The position numbers and the translations under genes were made by a program. Below are positions 50,679 through 59,054 of a stretch of DNA of 64,000 nt, in pieces (the first letter of the stretch is position 1; each line of letters begins with the position of its first letter). Source of the stretch: an uncultured bacterium (GTDB lineage: Bacteria; Verrucomicrobiota; Kiritimatiellia; RFP12; UBA1067). The notes beneath the pieces are model-generated. The model saw nothing but the letters and a program-made list of their open reading frames with translations, was not told the origin of the DNA and made no database searches. Location: contig URIT01000004.1 in assembly GCA_900547945.1 (NCBI GenBank), positions 1 to 64,000 on the forward strand, written 5' to 3'.

Positions 50679-51555
50679 CTTCACACTTGCGGATCTCAGC
50701 CTCCCGCAACAGCGGGAGACGACGCGCCGGGTCTCAATTTCCGGCGTCCAAGACAAGGTGCAACTGCATCGCCAGGGAATGCGATTTGTCCCCGTTGCGT
50801 CGGGTGGCGACTATATCCTCAAACCTGTCCCAAGTCACTCGTCCGCACGATTCGTCTACGACATTCCCGCCAACGAGACGTTGACGATGGATATTGCCTC
50901 TGAAATCTTCGGCATTCACACGGCAGAACACGCGCTTGTCGAATTCAAGGACGGCATGCCCGCTTATTTGACGAAACGGTTCGACTTTCGCGACGGAATG
51001 AAGATTCGGCAGGAGGATTTCTGTCAGCTCTCGAACCGTAGCGAAGAGACACACGGGGACAATTACAAATACGATGCCAGCTATGAGGAGTTGGCGGGGT
51101 TGGTTCGCCGCTTCTGCCCGTCCCACGCAATTGAGAACCCGAAGGTTTTCTTTCAGATTCTCTTCAACTATGTTTTTGCAAATGGAGACGCGCACCTCAA
51201 GAACTTCTCCCTCTACGAATCGCGACAAGGCGATTACATCTTGACGCCCGCCTATGATCTTTTGAATACGTCGCTTCATTTCCCGAACGAGCCGACGGCG
51301 ACAGGGCTTGATTTCTTCATGGATGGACATTATACGGCACGTTATGAGGTTTTGGGCTTCTATTCATCGGCCGATTTTCACGAACTTGCTGGTTTCTATG
51401 GCGTCTCGTCCTTGGAAGTAGACGAGATGCTGTCTGTCTTCGCACGGAAGCGTGTACAGGTCGAAGAGTCTGTGAAGACTTCGCGTCTTTCACTGGAAGC
51501 GAAAAGTCTCTACCTTGCCAAGTTCCATGACCGTCTTAAGGCCCTTGCGCAGTAA
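50665..51555 (+). CDS. hipT: HipT-like Ser/Thr kinase toxin
   Basis: A 296-residue HipA-type kinase that lacks the N-subdomain-1, as expected of HipT. The regulatory serine motif is VSISGVQDK with Ser24 and Ser26, the SIS form described for HipT rather than the single serine of HipA. Further landmarks are YILKP (nucleotide-binding Lys), TKRFDF, the catalytic NGDAHLKNFS (about 172-181) and AYDLLNT (about 196-202, metal-binding Asp). Known HipA/HipT toxins phosphorylate aminoacyl-tRNA synthetases (HipT targets TrpS), but the target here cannot be inferred. GC content is visibly lower than the chromosome to the left. Confidence 0.88.
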   Translation: MLRLDFTLADLSLPQQRETTRRVSISGVQDKVQLHRQGMRFVPVASGGDYILKPVPSHSSARFVYDIPANETLTMDIASEIFGIHTAEHALVEFKDGMPAYLTKRFDFRDGMKIRQEDFCQLSNRSEETHGDNYKYDASYEELAGLVRRFCPSHAIENPKVFFQILFNYVFANGDAHLKNFSLYESRQGDYILTPAYDLLNTSLHFPNEPTATGLDFFMDGHYTARYEVLGFYSSADFHELAGFYGVSSLEVDEMLSVFARKRVQVEESVKTSRLSLEAKSLYLAKFHDRLKALAQ

Positions 51556-52330
51556 GGGTCGGCGATGCACGCCGCCGTTCCATTGTGTTGAACGAGGTTG
51601 ATGCGGAAGGGGGGGGGGGCGTCCTCCGGCCGGTCAACACGGAGCGCGCGGAGTCGTGGAGATTGTCTTTCAAAGTTGGCGCGTGGCGTCCAAACGGGCC
51701 CGGTGCGCGGCGTCCGAGCTGGATTGGCGCGCGAAGTACCCGCGCCGCCCTCGGTGCGCGGCGTCGACGGCCCGGAAGAACGCCGCGCACGTGTTCCCGC
51801 ACCCCGTCGCGAGGTGCCGTGCCGCCGCGAGATGAGATTCCATTGCGTAATAATCTTGAAAGGCGTCGCGGCGTATGGCGTGATGCGTTCGGCAATTGCG
51901 GCCCTCCCCGGATTCTCCTCAGGCCTATCTCGGCAACCTCAGGCACGGCGATGAAGCAGAAGCGGACACATTCCCGGTTCTTGCCCATGACTTGCCTGTC
52001 AAACTCCATGACTTGCCCGTCAAGATCTGCATTCCCGTGCGAAGCGCGGGCGGCGGGCGATACGGCCCACGCACATTGAAAAGCATCGAGGCGTCCTTGT
52101 CCCGGTTTTGACGAGCCTTGATTCCCCTGAAGAAATCGGGACAGGGGTGAATAGAGGGGCAGGGGGCTGGGGTTCTGTGTCTTCTGTGTGTGTCCGGTTT
52201 CAGTGTGTTCAGTGGTAGAAACGGTGGAGGAGGGGCTTCCCCACGGATAACGCAGATCCGTGCTTCGCCCGACACGGATCTGCGTGGATCCGCCTTGGTC
52301 TGCAACGGGATCAGAACAATTTTCAAAACG
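51556..52330. other. Gene-free region with poly-G tract, short repeats and a large hairpin
   Basis: No convincing gene. It contains an 11-bp G run at about 51609-51619, a CGCGAAGTACCCGCGCC segment resembling the hairpin at 2.1 kb, two 21-nt tandem copies of CATGACTTGCC(T/C)GTCAA (about 51987-52025), and CGCAGATCCGTG paired with CACGGATCTGCG at about 52248-52285. The mix of degraded repeats looks like extragenic repeat accumulation at the border of an island. Confidence 0.5.
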
Positions 52331-52641
52331 GACTGTCATTTGAGGGTGGCGCGTGCGTGTCTCTCTATGTGGCTGGTATCCCGAAGGGAGAAACGAAGGC
52401 GGATTGGAAGGTTGACCGGCGTGGGAGTTACCTCCCGGTCGATATTCTGATACACTTTCGCGCAGTTGAAAACGTTTGTCGCTGATCCGCCGGAAGACTG
52501 GTAATCATCTGATTGGAGTTGGCACAAGTCGTGGAGACGTGAGCCGGGGGCGCATTGTGCCCTCGTGTCCTTTCGTCCCCGCACTGTGTTCTCCCTTCGG
52601 GCATACCAGTCGCCTCGGCGGAAACGCGGTGCGGGGATGTT
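52331..52641 (+). repeat. Structured repeat element, copy 1 (candidate ncRNA or leader)
   Basis: The core 52521-52641 is nearly identical to 54241-54360 (about three differences in 120 bp, one of them a single-base indel). A second conserved block (52331-52386) lies upstream but is separated by an extra ~135 nt absent from copy 2. The core can fold: CCCCGCAC (52577-52584) pairs with GTGCGGGG (52629-52636), with smaller CGCCTCGGCG and GGGCGCA/TGCCC hairpins. An ATG (52645) follows 4 nt after the element, opening a 19-codon frame only. Confidence 0.75.
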
Positions 52642-52728
52642 CAGATGAAATATGCAGAATGCCATTCGGTGGCGGGACGAAGACGGGCCTCGTCTATCGG
52701 TTGAAGGAGTGCGAGACGCTGGAGGCGT

Positions 52729-52758
52729 TTGACGGGCAAGGATGAGTTCTGCTATAAT
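52729..52758 (+). promoter_or_regulatory. Promoter of the DUF234-type ATPase gene
   Basis: TTGACG (52729-52734), an 18-bp spacer and TATAAT (52753-52758), the best consensus match in the window. Only 6 nt separate it from ATG 52765, the start of a short upstream frame. Confidence 0.75.
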
Positions 52759-52764
52759 ACCGCC

Positions 52765-52785
52765 ATGAATTTAACGGACGTATAA
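52765..52785 (+). CDS. Possible leaderless 6-codon upstream peptide (MNLTDV)
   Basis: ATG lies 6 nt after the -10 box, at the spacing seen before leaderless genes here, and reads six codons to TAA. GGAGG (52791-52795) and GTG 52803 of the ATPase gene follow 17 nt later. It may be a regulatory leader peptide or chance. Confidence 0.3.
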   Translation: MNLTDV

Positions 52786-52802
52786 TTTATGGAGGTTTAG
52801 TT

Positions 52803-54122
52803 GTGAAGTTCTACAACCGGGAGAAAGAAGTCGCGTATTTGCGGGATGTTCGTGAAAAATCGCACGTTCATGCGCGGTTTACGGTGATTACGGGACGTCG
52901 CCGTGTCGGCAAGACGCAATTGGTTCAGCAGGCCATGGGCGACGCCCCCTATCTCTATTTCTATGTCGGACGGAAGAGCGAGAAGGACTTGTGCGAGGGC
53001 TTTCAGTCTTTGATGAAGGCGGTTCTTGACGTTCCGATTGTGGGTGTCGCAACGCGATTCGAGGACTTGGCGGAGGTGATCTTTTCAGAAGCGGAGAAGC
53101 GGCCCATTACGCTGGTCATCGACGAGTTCCAGGATTTCTACCGCGTCAATCCATCCGTTTTCAGTGCGCTTGCCAATCTGTGGGATCGGCATGAAAAGAC
53201 GGCCAAATTGAACTTGATCGTCTGCGGAAGCATCAACCGCCTGATGAACAGGATCTTCCGGGATGAACAGGAGCCGCTGTACGGGAGGAACACGGGCAGC
53301 CTCAGGGTCTTGCCGTTCAGGGCATCCGTTCTGAAGCGGATTCTGTCCGATCACGCACCCGGCGCTGTCAACGATGATCTTCTGGCGCTGTGGACGTTCA
53401 CGGGCGGTGTTGCCCGCTATGTGCAACGGCTGATGGACGAGGGCGCGTTTACGCGGGAGGCGATGATTCGGACGATTTTCTCCGAAGGCTCTTCGTTTCT
53501 GGACGAGGGAATGTCGCTGCTGGTTCAGGAGTTCGGCCGCGACTACGAGACGTATTTCTCGATCCTGTCGGCCGTCGCATCCGGGAATACGGAATACTCG
53601 CAAATCAAGAACATGGTCGGCACGGAGATCGGTGCGCATCTGAGCAAGCTGGAGAACGAGTATGCGCTTGTCCGGCGGAAGGTGCCGGCTTTTGCGAAGG
53701 TCAGCACCAAGAATTCGCATTATGAGATTGACGACTGCTTCTTCCGCTTCTGGTTTCGTTTCGTCTTCAAGCACCAGTACCTTGTTGAGCTGGGACGCTT
53801 TGAGCAGCTCCAGCAGCTGGTTGCACGGGATTTCGACGCCTTTTCCGGCTTCGCGCTTGAGCGGTACTTCTACTGGAAGTTCGTGGACGAATCGACGTAC
53901 ACGAAGATGGATTCGTGGTGGGATCGCAGGGGTGAGAACGAGATTGACCTTGTCTGCGAAGACGAGCTCGAAAACCGTCTCGACTTCTGCGAAGTCAAGC
54001 GCGATGTACGGCGATTCGATGAAGCCGTCCTGCGTCGGAAAGCCGAGGTGTTTTTTGCGGCAAATCCCCAGAAGCGTACACGGCAGGTCGGCTATCGCGG
54101 CCTCTCGCTGCGAGACATGTAG
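52803..54122 (+). CDS. Archaeal-type ATPase with DUF234 C-terminal domain
   Basis: A 439-residue cytoplasmic STAND/AAA-like ATPase. Walker A ITGRRRVGKTQLV (about residues 29-41) and Walker B TLVIDEFQDFYRV (about 103-115) are clear; a winged-helix-like middle region follows (about 250-310), then EIDDCFFRFWFRFVFKHQ and a C-terminal DUF234/PD-(D/E)xK-like segment with ENEIDLVC and FCEVKRD. Function is unknown; such ATPases have been suggested in defence or regulation without proof. The start is GTG 52803 with GGAGG 7 nt upstream. It is bracketed by the two copies of the structured repeat. Confidence 0.85.
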   Translation: MKFYNREKEVAYLRDVREKSHVHARFTVITGRRRVGKTQLVQQAMGDAPYLYFYVGRKSEKDLCEGFQSLMKAVLDVPIVGVATRFEDLAEVIFSEAEKRPITLVIDEFQDFYRVNPSVFSALANLWDRHEKTAKLNLIVCGSINRLMNRIFRDEQEPLYGRNTGSLRVLPFRASVLKRILSDHAPGAVNDDLLALWTFTGGVARYVQRLMDEGAFTREAMIRTIFSEGSSFLDEGMSLLVQEFGRDYETYFSILSAVASGNTEYSQIKNMVGTEIGAHLSKLENEYALVRRKVPAFAKVSTKNSHYEIDDCFFRFWFRFVFKHQYLVELGRFEQLQQLVARDFDAFSGFALERYFYWKFVDESTYTKMDSWWDRRGENEIDLVCEDELENRLDFCEVKRDVRRFDEAVLRRKAEVFFAANPQKRTRQVGYRGLSLRDM

Positions 54123-54181
54123 CATCGTGTGTGTACGGCAGCTGCCGTCGGAGGCGCGACTGAAAAAATAATCGAGATTCC

Positions 54182-54360
54182 GCTGTCATTCTGCGTCGGC
54201 GCGTGCGTGTCATGATATGTGATTGGCATCCCGAAGAGTCGGCGCAAGTCGTGGAGACGTGAGCCGGGGGCGCATGTGCCCTCGTGTCCTTTCGTCCCCG
54301 CACTGTGTTCTCCTTTCGGGCATACCAGTCGCCTCGGCGGAAACGCGGTGCGGGGATGTT
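54182..54360 (+). repeat. Structured repeat element, copy 2 (leader of the FlgT-like gene)
   Basis: 54241-54360 matches copy 1 at 52521-52641, and 54182-54236 matches 52331-52386, here directly joined. Folding potential is the same, with CCCCGCAC and GTGCGGGG conserved. It ends 3 nt before ATG 54364 and 18 nt before the preferred start of the next gene, so it probably forms the 5' leader of that transcript. Confidence 0.75.
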
Positions 54361-54378
54361 GTAATGAAAGGAAACAAG

Positions 54379-55905
54379 ATGGCTCAATTGGAAAAGGTGA
54401 CTGGCAGGGCGCTGATCGTGGCGACCCTTTCAGTTGGTATGGTGTTTTCGGCGGCGTTGGCAGAGGACTCGTTCTTGTTCTCCGGGCCTCCGGCGGAGGC
54501 GACGGTCAATGCGCCGGAGAAACCGGCGAATGTCAAGGTCGTCTACGGACGCGGCACGGGCGAAACGAAGGAAGAGGCCGAGAAGGACGCCTGCCGGAAT
54601 GCGGTTGAATTCGCGGTCGGAACATTCATCGACAGCGAAACCCAGCTCAAGAACGAGCAGCTGATCAAGGACGAGATCCTGTCGCATAGCAACGGCTACA
54701 TCGAGAAGTACGAGGTGACGGGCGCTTCGCGCAGCAAGCGCGGGCTCGGCATTGAAGTGGACGTCAAGGCCTGGGTCAAGATTCAGGAGGCGCGGAAGAA
54801 GGTGCGTGACCTTGTGCCGGGCGATGCCCAGAAAGTTGACGGCATCGGCGGCATCACGTTCGCGAACGAATCGAAGGAGCGGCGCGACAAGTCGGCCGCC
54901 GCGCTCCTCAAGAAGGAGCTGGACGGCCTCGATCCTGTCCGCCAGCTCGTCAACGTCAAGCTTGCCTCGTCCAAGCCGACCGTTCTTGAGGGCAAAGAGG
55001 CGGAAGGCTGCGCGGCAAACGAGGTCATTCTTCGTTATTACTGCCAGTTCTACTTGATGCAGGATGTCTATTTCAAGCGGTTCATGCCGAGGTTTACGCA
55101 GATCCTGGAGCAGATTTCCGTTCACAAGCCCGTCACATTCCGCCCCGTTGCCAAGCGCCTTGGTGATTATTGGAGAAGAGACAACAGCGACTGGGTCAAG
55201 GGGTTGGGGAACGTTCCTGAGAGTTTCAACCACATAGATGTCGGTCTCTCCTGTTCACAGATGGATACGCTGTTGGGGCGTGATGGTCGTGTCGTTCCGT
55301 ATTTGGGCAGCTGTTTTGCCTTGATGGATTATCGTCCGTCCTTGGTCGATTTGACGAAGAAGCTGAATGGTGGCACAAAGAATAGGCCGTCGTTTTCAAA
55401 TCAAAATGAACCCTCACTGGGGCGTGTCGAGGTGATTACGAAATGCAATGCGTCTCTGACGGCAGCTCGCGGCAAGGCGTACTTCTTGGCACCACAGGTC
55501 TATGCCGTGTATTTGGCCTGGTTCAAGGAGCATTTCGTTGAAAGGTGGTATTTGGACGGGAAGAGGGTACGTGCTTCGGTCGATTACCTGCTTCGTCTCA
55601 TGGATAAGGAAGGCGAGGAAGTCGCGTCCCGGAAGGTGCGCCTTTCGGAAGGTGGCGTCCTGTTTTGCGAAGATCGTCAGAATGAATATGAGTGGAAACA
55701 GCGTGGAGGAATCAATAGATTTCCGCCGTGCCTTGTCTGGGGACCGTGGTTGAACAGCGGTTCCGGTTCGTCGCGTGGGCCTTCGTCGAATAATGCGCCC
55801 GTGATTCACATGACAACGGTTATCCCGATTGACATCCGCATTTCAAAGGAAGACGCGTGGTTGGTCAAGTCGGTGTCCGTCTCGTTGGCGGAGGCCGTTG
55901 ATTAA
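54379..55905 (+). CDS. Exported FlgT/LPP20-like protein
   Basis: A 508-residue protein with a signal peptide (LIVATLSVGMVFSAALAE). Residues about 40-140 fit the FlgT N-terminal/LPP20-type fold: YGRGTGETKEEAEKDACRNA, then an alpha-helical stretch and EKYEVTG...VDVKAWVKI strands. The rest (about 150-500) I do not recognise; it is rich in charged helices, then beta. ATG 54379 is preferred because AAAGGA lies 6 nt upstream; ATG 54364 is also in frame. First gene of a five-gene accessory cluster; codon use and GC are lower than in the flanking chromosome. No flagellar genes are nearby. Confidence 0.7.
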   Translation: MAQLEKVTGRALIVATLSVGMVFSAALAEDSFLFSGPPAEATVNAPEKPANVKVVYGRGTGETKEEAEKDACRNAVEFAVGTFIDSETQLKNEQLIKDEILSHSNGYIEKYEVTGASRSKRGLGIEVDVKAWVKIQEARKKVRDLVPGDAQKVDGIGGITFANESKERRDKSAAALLKKELDGLDPVRQLVNVKLASSKPTVLEGKEAEGCAANEVILRYYCQFYLMQDVYFKRFMPRFTQILEQISVHKPVTFRPVAKRLGDYWRRDNSDWVKGLGNVPESFNHIDVGLSCSQMDTLLGRDGRVVPYLGSCFALMDYRPSLVDLTKKLNGGTKNRPSFSNQNEPSLGRVEVITKCNASLTAARGKAYFLAPQVYAVYLAWFKEHFVERWYLDGKRVRASVDYLLRLMDKEGEEVASRKVRLSEGGVLFCEDRQNEYEWKQRGGINRFPPCLVWGPWLNSGSGSSRGPSSNNAPVIHMTTVIPIDIRISKEDAWLVKSVSVSLAEAVD

Positions 55906-55949
55906 ACGGAATCTTGGATTTGTTCTTTCGTGACTAAGGAGAAGTAAAA

Positions 55950-57689
55950 ATGAGAAGTACAGTGATTAGGGTTGTCTTTGCGGTATCGACTGCCATTGGT
56001 GTTCGTACCGTGATGGCACAAGAGTTTGGCGAAGAAGGAACATCTGTTCCCGCCGCAGAAACCGCCGAGACGGCTGAAGTCGCAGCTACCGCAACGCCGG
56101 AATCCTTTGAACAGGTTTCGGACGGTGGTATTGCCGCCGATCAGAAGGTCGTCGAAGAAGATGTGAAGGAGGTGCCCAAGTCGGCTACTGAGCAGCTTTC
56201 CCTCTATGTCGAGGAAAAAGGCTATATGCTCGGTACGTGGGACGAAACGAAGGATCGTATTGTTGTCCAGGGGACCGTCAAATTTGACATCGCCAATCCG
56301 GAGGTGTCGTCCGAATACATCAAGCTCCGTGCAGAGAAGATGTCTGAGCTCCTCCTAAACGCGAAGGCGCAGATCATCAGCACGATCTTCTCGTCCATGT
56401 CGGCGGAGAGATCCCTCGACATTCCTGGCAATCCGATAGCCAAGCAGGTCGCCGTTGAAAACGAGAAGGTGGTAAGGCAACTCAAGGCTTCCCGTAGGCA
56501 ACTGGAGCGGCTCGGCGCACACCTTGACGAGGCAACCGCCGCTAAGAACGGTATGACCACATCCGAGTGGATGGCTTCGATTTCGGCCTGGTTCACGTCT
56601 GCCGACAAGGAGAACCTTGCCGCAAAGTACGATGCCGACAAGAAGGAGTTGTATGCCAATGCCAAGGCTGACTTTGAGCGGGCCAAGGACGAGTATGACT
56701 CGATGCTGGAGAAGGCAGACAAGATCAAGGGGCGCATCGCGAAGACCTTGAAGAGCAGGATCGGGCTTCTGTCCTCGATGCAGATTCACGGCTGCACCGT
56801 CCTTCAGCAGGCGGACTCCGTCACGGAAAAGAACGGCAGATATCAGTACGAGATCTGCATCCTTTACTCCTGGAGCGGTGAACGTATGGCCGCCTCTCAG
56901 GCCATTCTTGCCGCCAAGCCCGTGAAGTTCAAGGCCGGCAAGAATACGGTACAGAAGTGGCTAGGGAACAAGAAGCGTTCAGGTGCGCTCGGAGACTGGA
57001 TTGGCCCACGTTCCTACATTGACAAAGACGGCAATATCTGGTTCATCGGTATCGCCGTAGCTCCGTGCAGTGACAACGCCGACCAGGAGGAGGAAAACCT
57101 CAAAATTGCGCGGCTTGAGGCCCGTGCCGAGATCGGTTATGCCATTTATGCGGATGCGAGTACCAAGCAGGATGTAGAAAAGCTGATGCAGGGCAAGGAC
57201 ACGAAGGGACTTGGCGTTGCCGACGAGTACAAGGTGTTCAAGGCGTATAGTGAACAGACGATGGAACGTTTCGAAAACCTTCAGCTCTTTGGATGCGGCA
57301 AGTTGGGCGAGTACAAGGTCAAGGATGCCACCGGACAGGATATCTACGCGGTGGTCTTTGGCATGAATGCCACGAACGCGAAGGCGATGAAGGACATCCA
57401 TCGGAAGATGCACCAGGCCGGTCTGGAAATCAACGCCCAACAGGAATTCGAGCGTGGTCGCCAGCAACGCATGCAGCAGCAGATGAGACAGTCCCGTAAT
57501 GATGCGACCGCCCGTGCCGCCGGTGCACGCCAGGCTGACAAGGAGACCCATGAGGCCGTAGCGAAGAAACGTGCCGCCACGAAGAGGGCTGCCGGTACCA
57601 ACGTGGCGCCCACCCCTTCGGAAGCGACCCAGACGAAGGGGCGGCTCCAGTCTGGAACCCGCTTCATTGCGGATGAGGACGATGAATAG
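55950..57689 (+). CDS. Exported coiled-coil protein with duplicated LPP20-like region
   Basis: A 579-residue protein with a signal peptide ending near VMAQ. An acidic low-complexity segment (about 28-75) precedes a first LPP20-like unit (GTWDETKDRIVVQG, then LRAEKMSELLLNAKAQIIS, about 90-150), a coiled coil (about 170-275), and a second unit (PRSYIDKDGNIWFIGIAVAP, then ARLEARAEIGYAIY, about 350-410). A basic Gln/Arg/Ala-rich tail (about 500-565) follows. The two-unit layout is shared with the protein at 59055. Function unknown. A ribosome site AAGGAGAAG precedes ATG 55950; the next gene overlaps by 8 nt. Confidence 0.65.
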   Translation: MRSTVIRVVFAVSTAIGVRTVMAQEFGEEGTSVPAAETAETAEVAATATPESFEQVSDGGIAADQKVVEEDVKEVPKSATEQLSLYVEEKGYMLGTWDETKDRIVVQGTVKFDIANPEVSSEYIKLRAEKMSELLLNAKAQIISTIFSSMSAERSLDIPGNPIAKQVAVENEKVVRQLKASRRQLERLGAHLDEATAAKNGMTTSEWMASISAWFTSADKENLAAKYDADKKELYANAKADFERAKDEYDSMLEKADKIKGRIAKTLKSRIGLLSSMQIHGCTVLQQADSVTEKNGRYQYEICILYSWSGERMAASQAILAAKPVKFKAGKNTVQKWLGNKKRSGALGDWIGPRSYIDKDGNIWFIGIAVAPCSDNADQEEENLKIARLEARAEIGYAIYADASTKQDVEKLMQGKDTKGLGVADEYKVFKAYSEQTMERFENLQLFGCGKLGEYKVKDATGQDIYAVVFGMNATNAKAMKDIHRKMHQAGLEINAQQEFERGRQQRMQQQMRQSRNDATARAAGARQADKETHEAVAKKRAATKRAAGTNVAPTPSEATQTKGRLQSGTRFIADEDDE

Positions 57690-59043
57690 GGCTCTCCGCT
57701 TACTGGTTCTTGCTGTCGGTGCCACGGCTTTTCCGTGTGCATCGACAGCGGGTTCGCTCACTGAGGCTTCCAGCATTTATCGTAGGAGCTTCAGGAGTTC
57801 GCCGCCCGCAGTCTATGAGGGAGGGGCATATCTGTTTGTCATCGTTGAGGATGATGAAGAGAAGTCAAGGGATGGCAGTATCAACGACATTGTACTGGCC
57901 GGCCAGCTTGAATTGTTGGAAAGATACATTGGTGGAACAAACGGGAATGAAATATCCCCCTTTAGCGCCAAGGTCACGGAACAATTGATGCCACTTGCAG
58001 AGTTCCAGCTCCCGGACGTGCGGCGTTATCCGGTTGAGCGCAGGCGTACGGGTGGAAAGTTTCGTGATGTTACGGCCTTTGATTTAGCGCCAATAAAGGT
58101 CGAGAGGGAGAGGGTGTCGTCTGGGAAACCGATTAAACGAACGTTCTCCGACTGGCGAGATTTGCTGTGTTCCAAGATGGAGACGCTGTCGTCATCGGAA
58201 GAGAGGGAGCGTTTCTGTTCCCTGCTAGGGGCCACGACCATGTTGACCGCCGGTAAGGGTGGTGTAGACTGTATGGGAGACCGTGTCGATTATGCGGCAA
58301 TCGCAACAGTCTCTGCGACCTGGAGTACGACGAAGGCGGATGAAACCATGTGTACGGTAATCCTGTCCGTGTACCCAACGTTCTCTCCTGCCCTGAGATG
58401 GCTGGCCGACCGGGACGCGGCCGACGGTGATTTTGTCCGAGCACTGGTAAAGGCGTTCAAGGCCAATGCCGAAAAAGGGGATCAGGGCGCTTATATTGCA
58501 TCAAGATTCAATGTAATCGTGTCAAGGACTGGTTGTTTGGCGTGGAGCGAACTCGCCCGTTTGTTTGCGGACACGCAGGAGAAATCAGAGATCTTCAAGA
58601 ATGGAGATTCGATTCACAAATATGCTCTTCGGACATTTGGTCGGATGACGGCGAGGCTGTCGCCGCAGGATGACGGAGGTGCATTCAGAGAGGCGCAGAC
58701 CTTGTTTGGGCAGGGGAAGGATTTGCCGAAGATCATTCAGCTTCTCGGAAGGGCCGTGTCAGCGAATCCTGCCGACGCCGTCGCATGGCGATACTATGGC
58801 GCGGCGCTCCGCGTCGCGGGTAAGTACTTTGATGCCGTCATTGCCTACAATGAGGCGTTGACGTTCAATCCGAAGGATTCGGTTGCGGCGATGGATGTCT
58901 GTACCGTCTATCAGAAGCTCGGATTGACAGAACTTGCCAGTGGGAATGCATGGTATGAAATCGTCACTTCGCAAGATGGAAAATGCGTTGACAAGGCCCT
59001 GGGAATTGTTAATGAGAATTGCAAAGATGTGTTCGGGAAGTAG
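57682..59043 (+). CDS. Exported protein with C-terminal TPR-like repeats
   Basis: A 453-residue protein with a signal peptide (LLVLAVGATAFPCASTAG). The N-terminal part (about 40-300) has no recognisable family. The C-terminal part (about 345-430) shows two tetratricopeptide-like units, IIQLLGRAVSANPADAVAWR and AVIAYNEALTFNPKDSVAAM. TPR units suggest a scaffold or partner-binding role. ATG 57682 overlaps the end of the upstream gene by 8 nt, so it is translationally coupled to the LPP20-like gene. Confidence 0.65.
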   Translation: MNRALRLLVLAVGATAFPCASTAGSLTEASSIYRRSFRSSPPAVYEGGAYLFVIVEDDEEKSRDGSINDIVLAGQLELLERYIGGTNGNEISPFSAKVTEQLMPLAEFQLPDVRRYPVERRRTGGKFRDVTAFDLAPIKVERERVSSGKPIKRTFSDWRDLLCSKMETLSSSEERERFCSLLGATTMLTAGKGGVDCMGDRVDYAAIATVSATWSTTKADETMCTVILSVYPTFSPALRWLADRDAADGDFVRALVKAFKANAEKGDQGAYIASRFNVIVSRTGCLAWSELARLFADTQEKSEIFKNGDSIHKYALRTFGRMTARLSPQDDGGAFREAQTLFGQGKDLPKIIQLLGRAVSANPADAVAWRYYGAALRVAGKYFDAVIAYNEALTFNPKDSVAAMDVCTVYQKLGLTELASGNAWYEIVTSQDGKCVDKALGIVNENCKDVFGK

Positions 59044-59054
59044 GGGAAGTAAGC

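Noticed and set aside
51585..52079. Open frames of 118-164 codons after hipT
   Set aside because: They run through repeats and a poly-G tract, have Arg/Pro-biased composition from GC-rich DNA, no ribosome site and no family resemblance.
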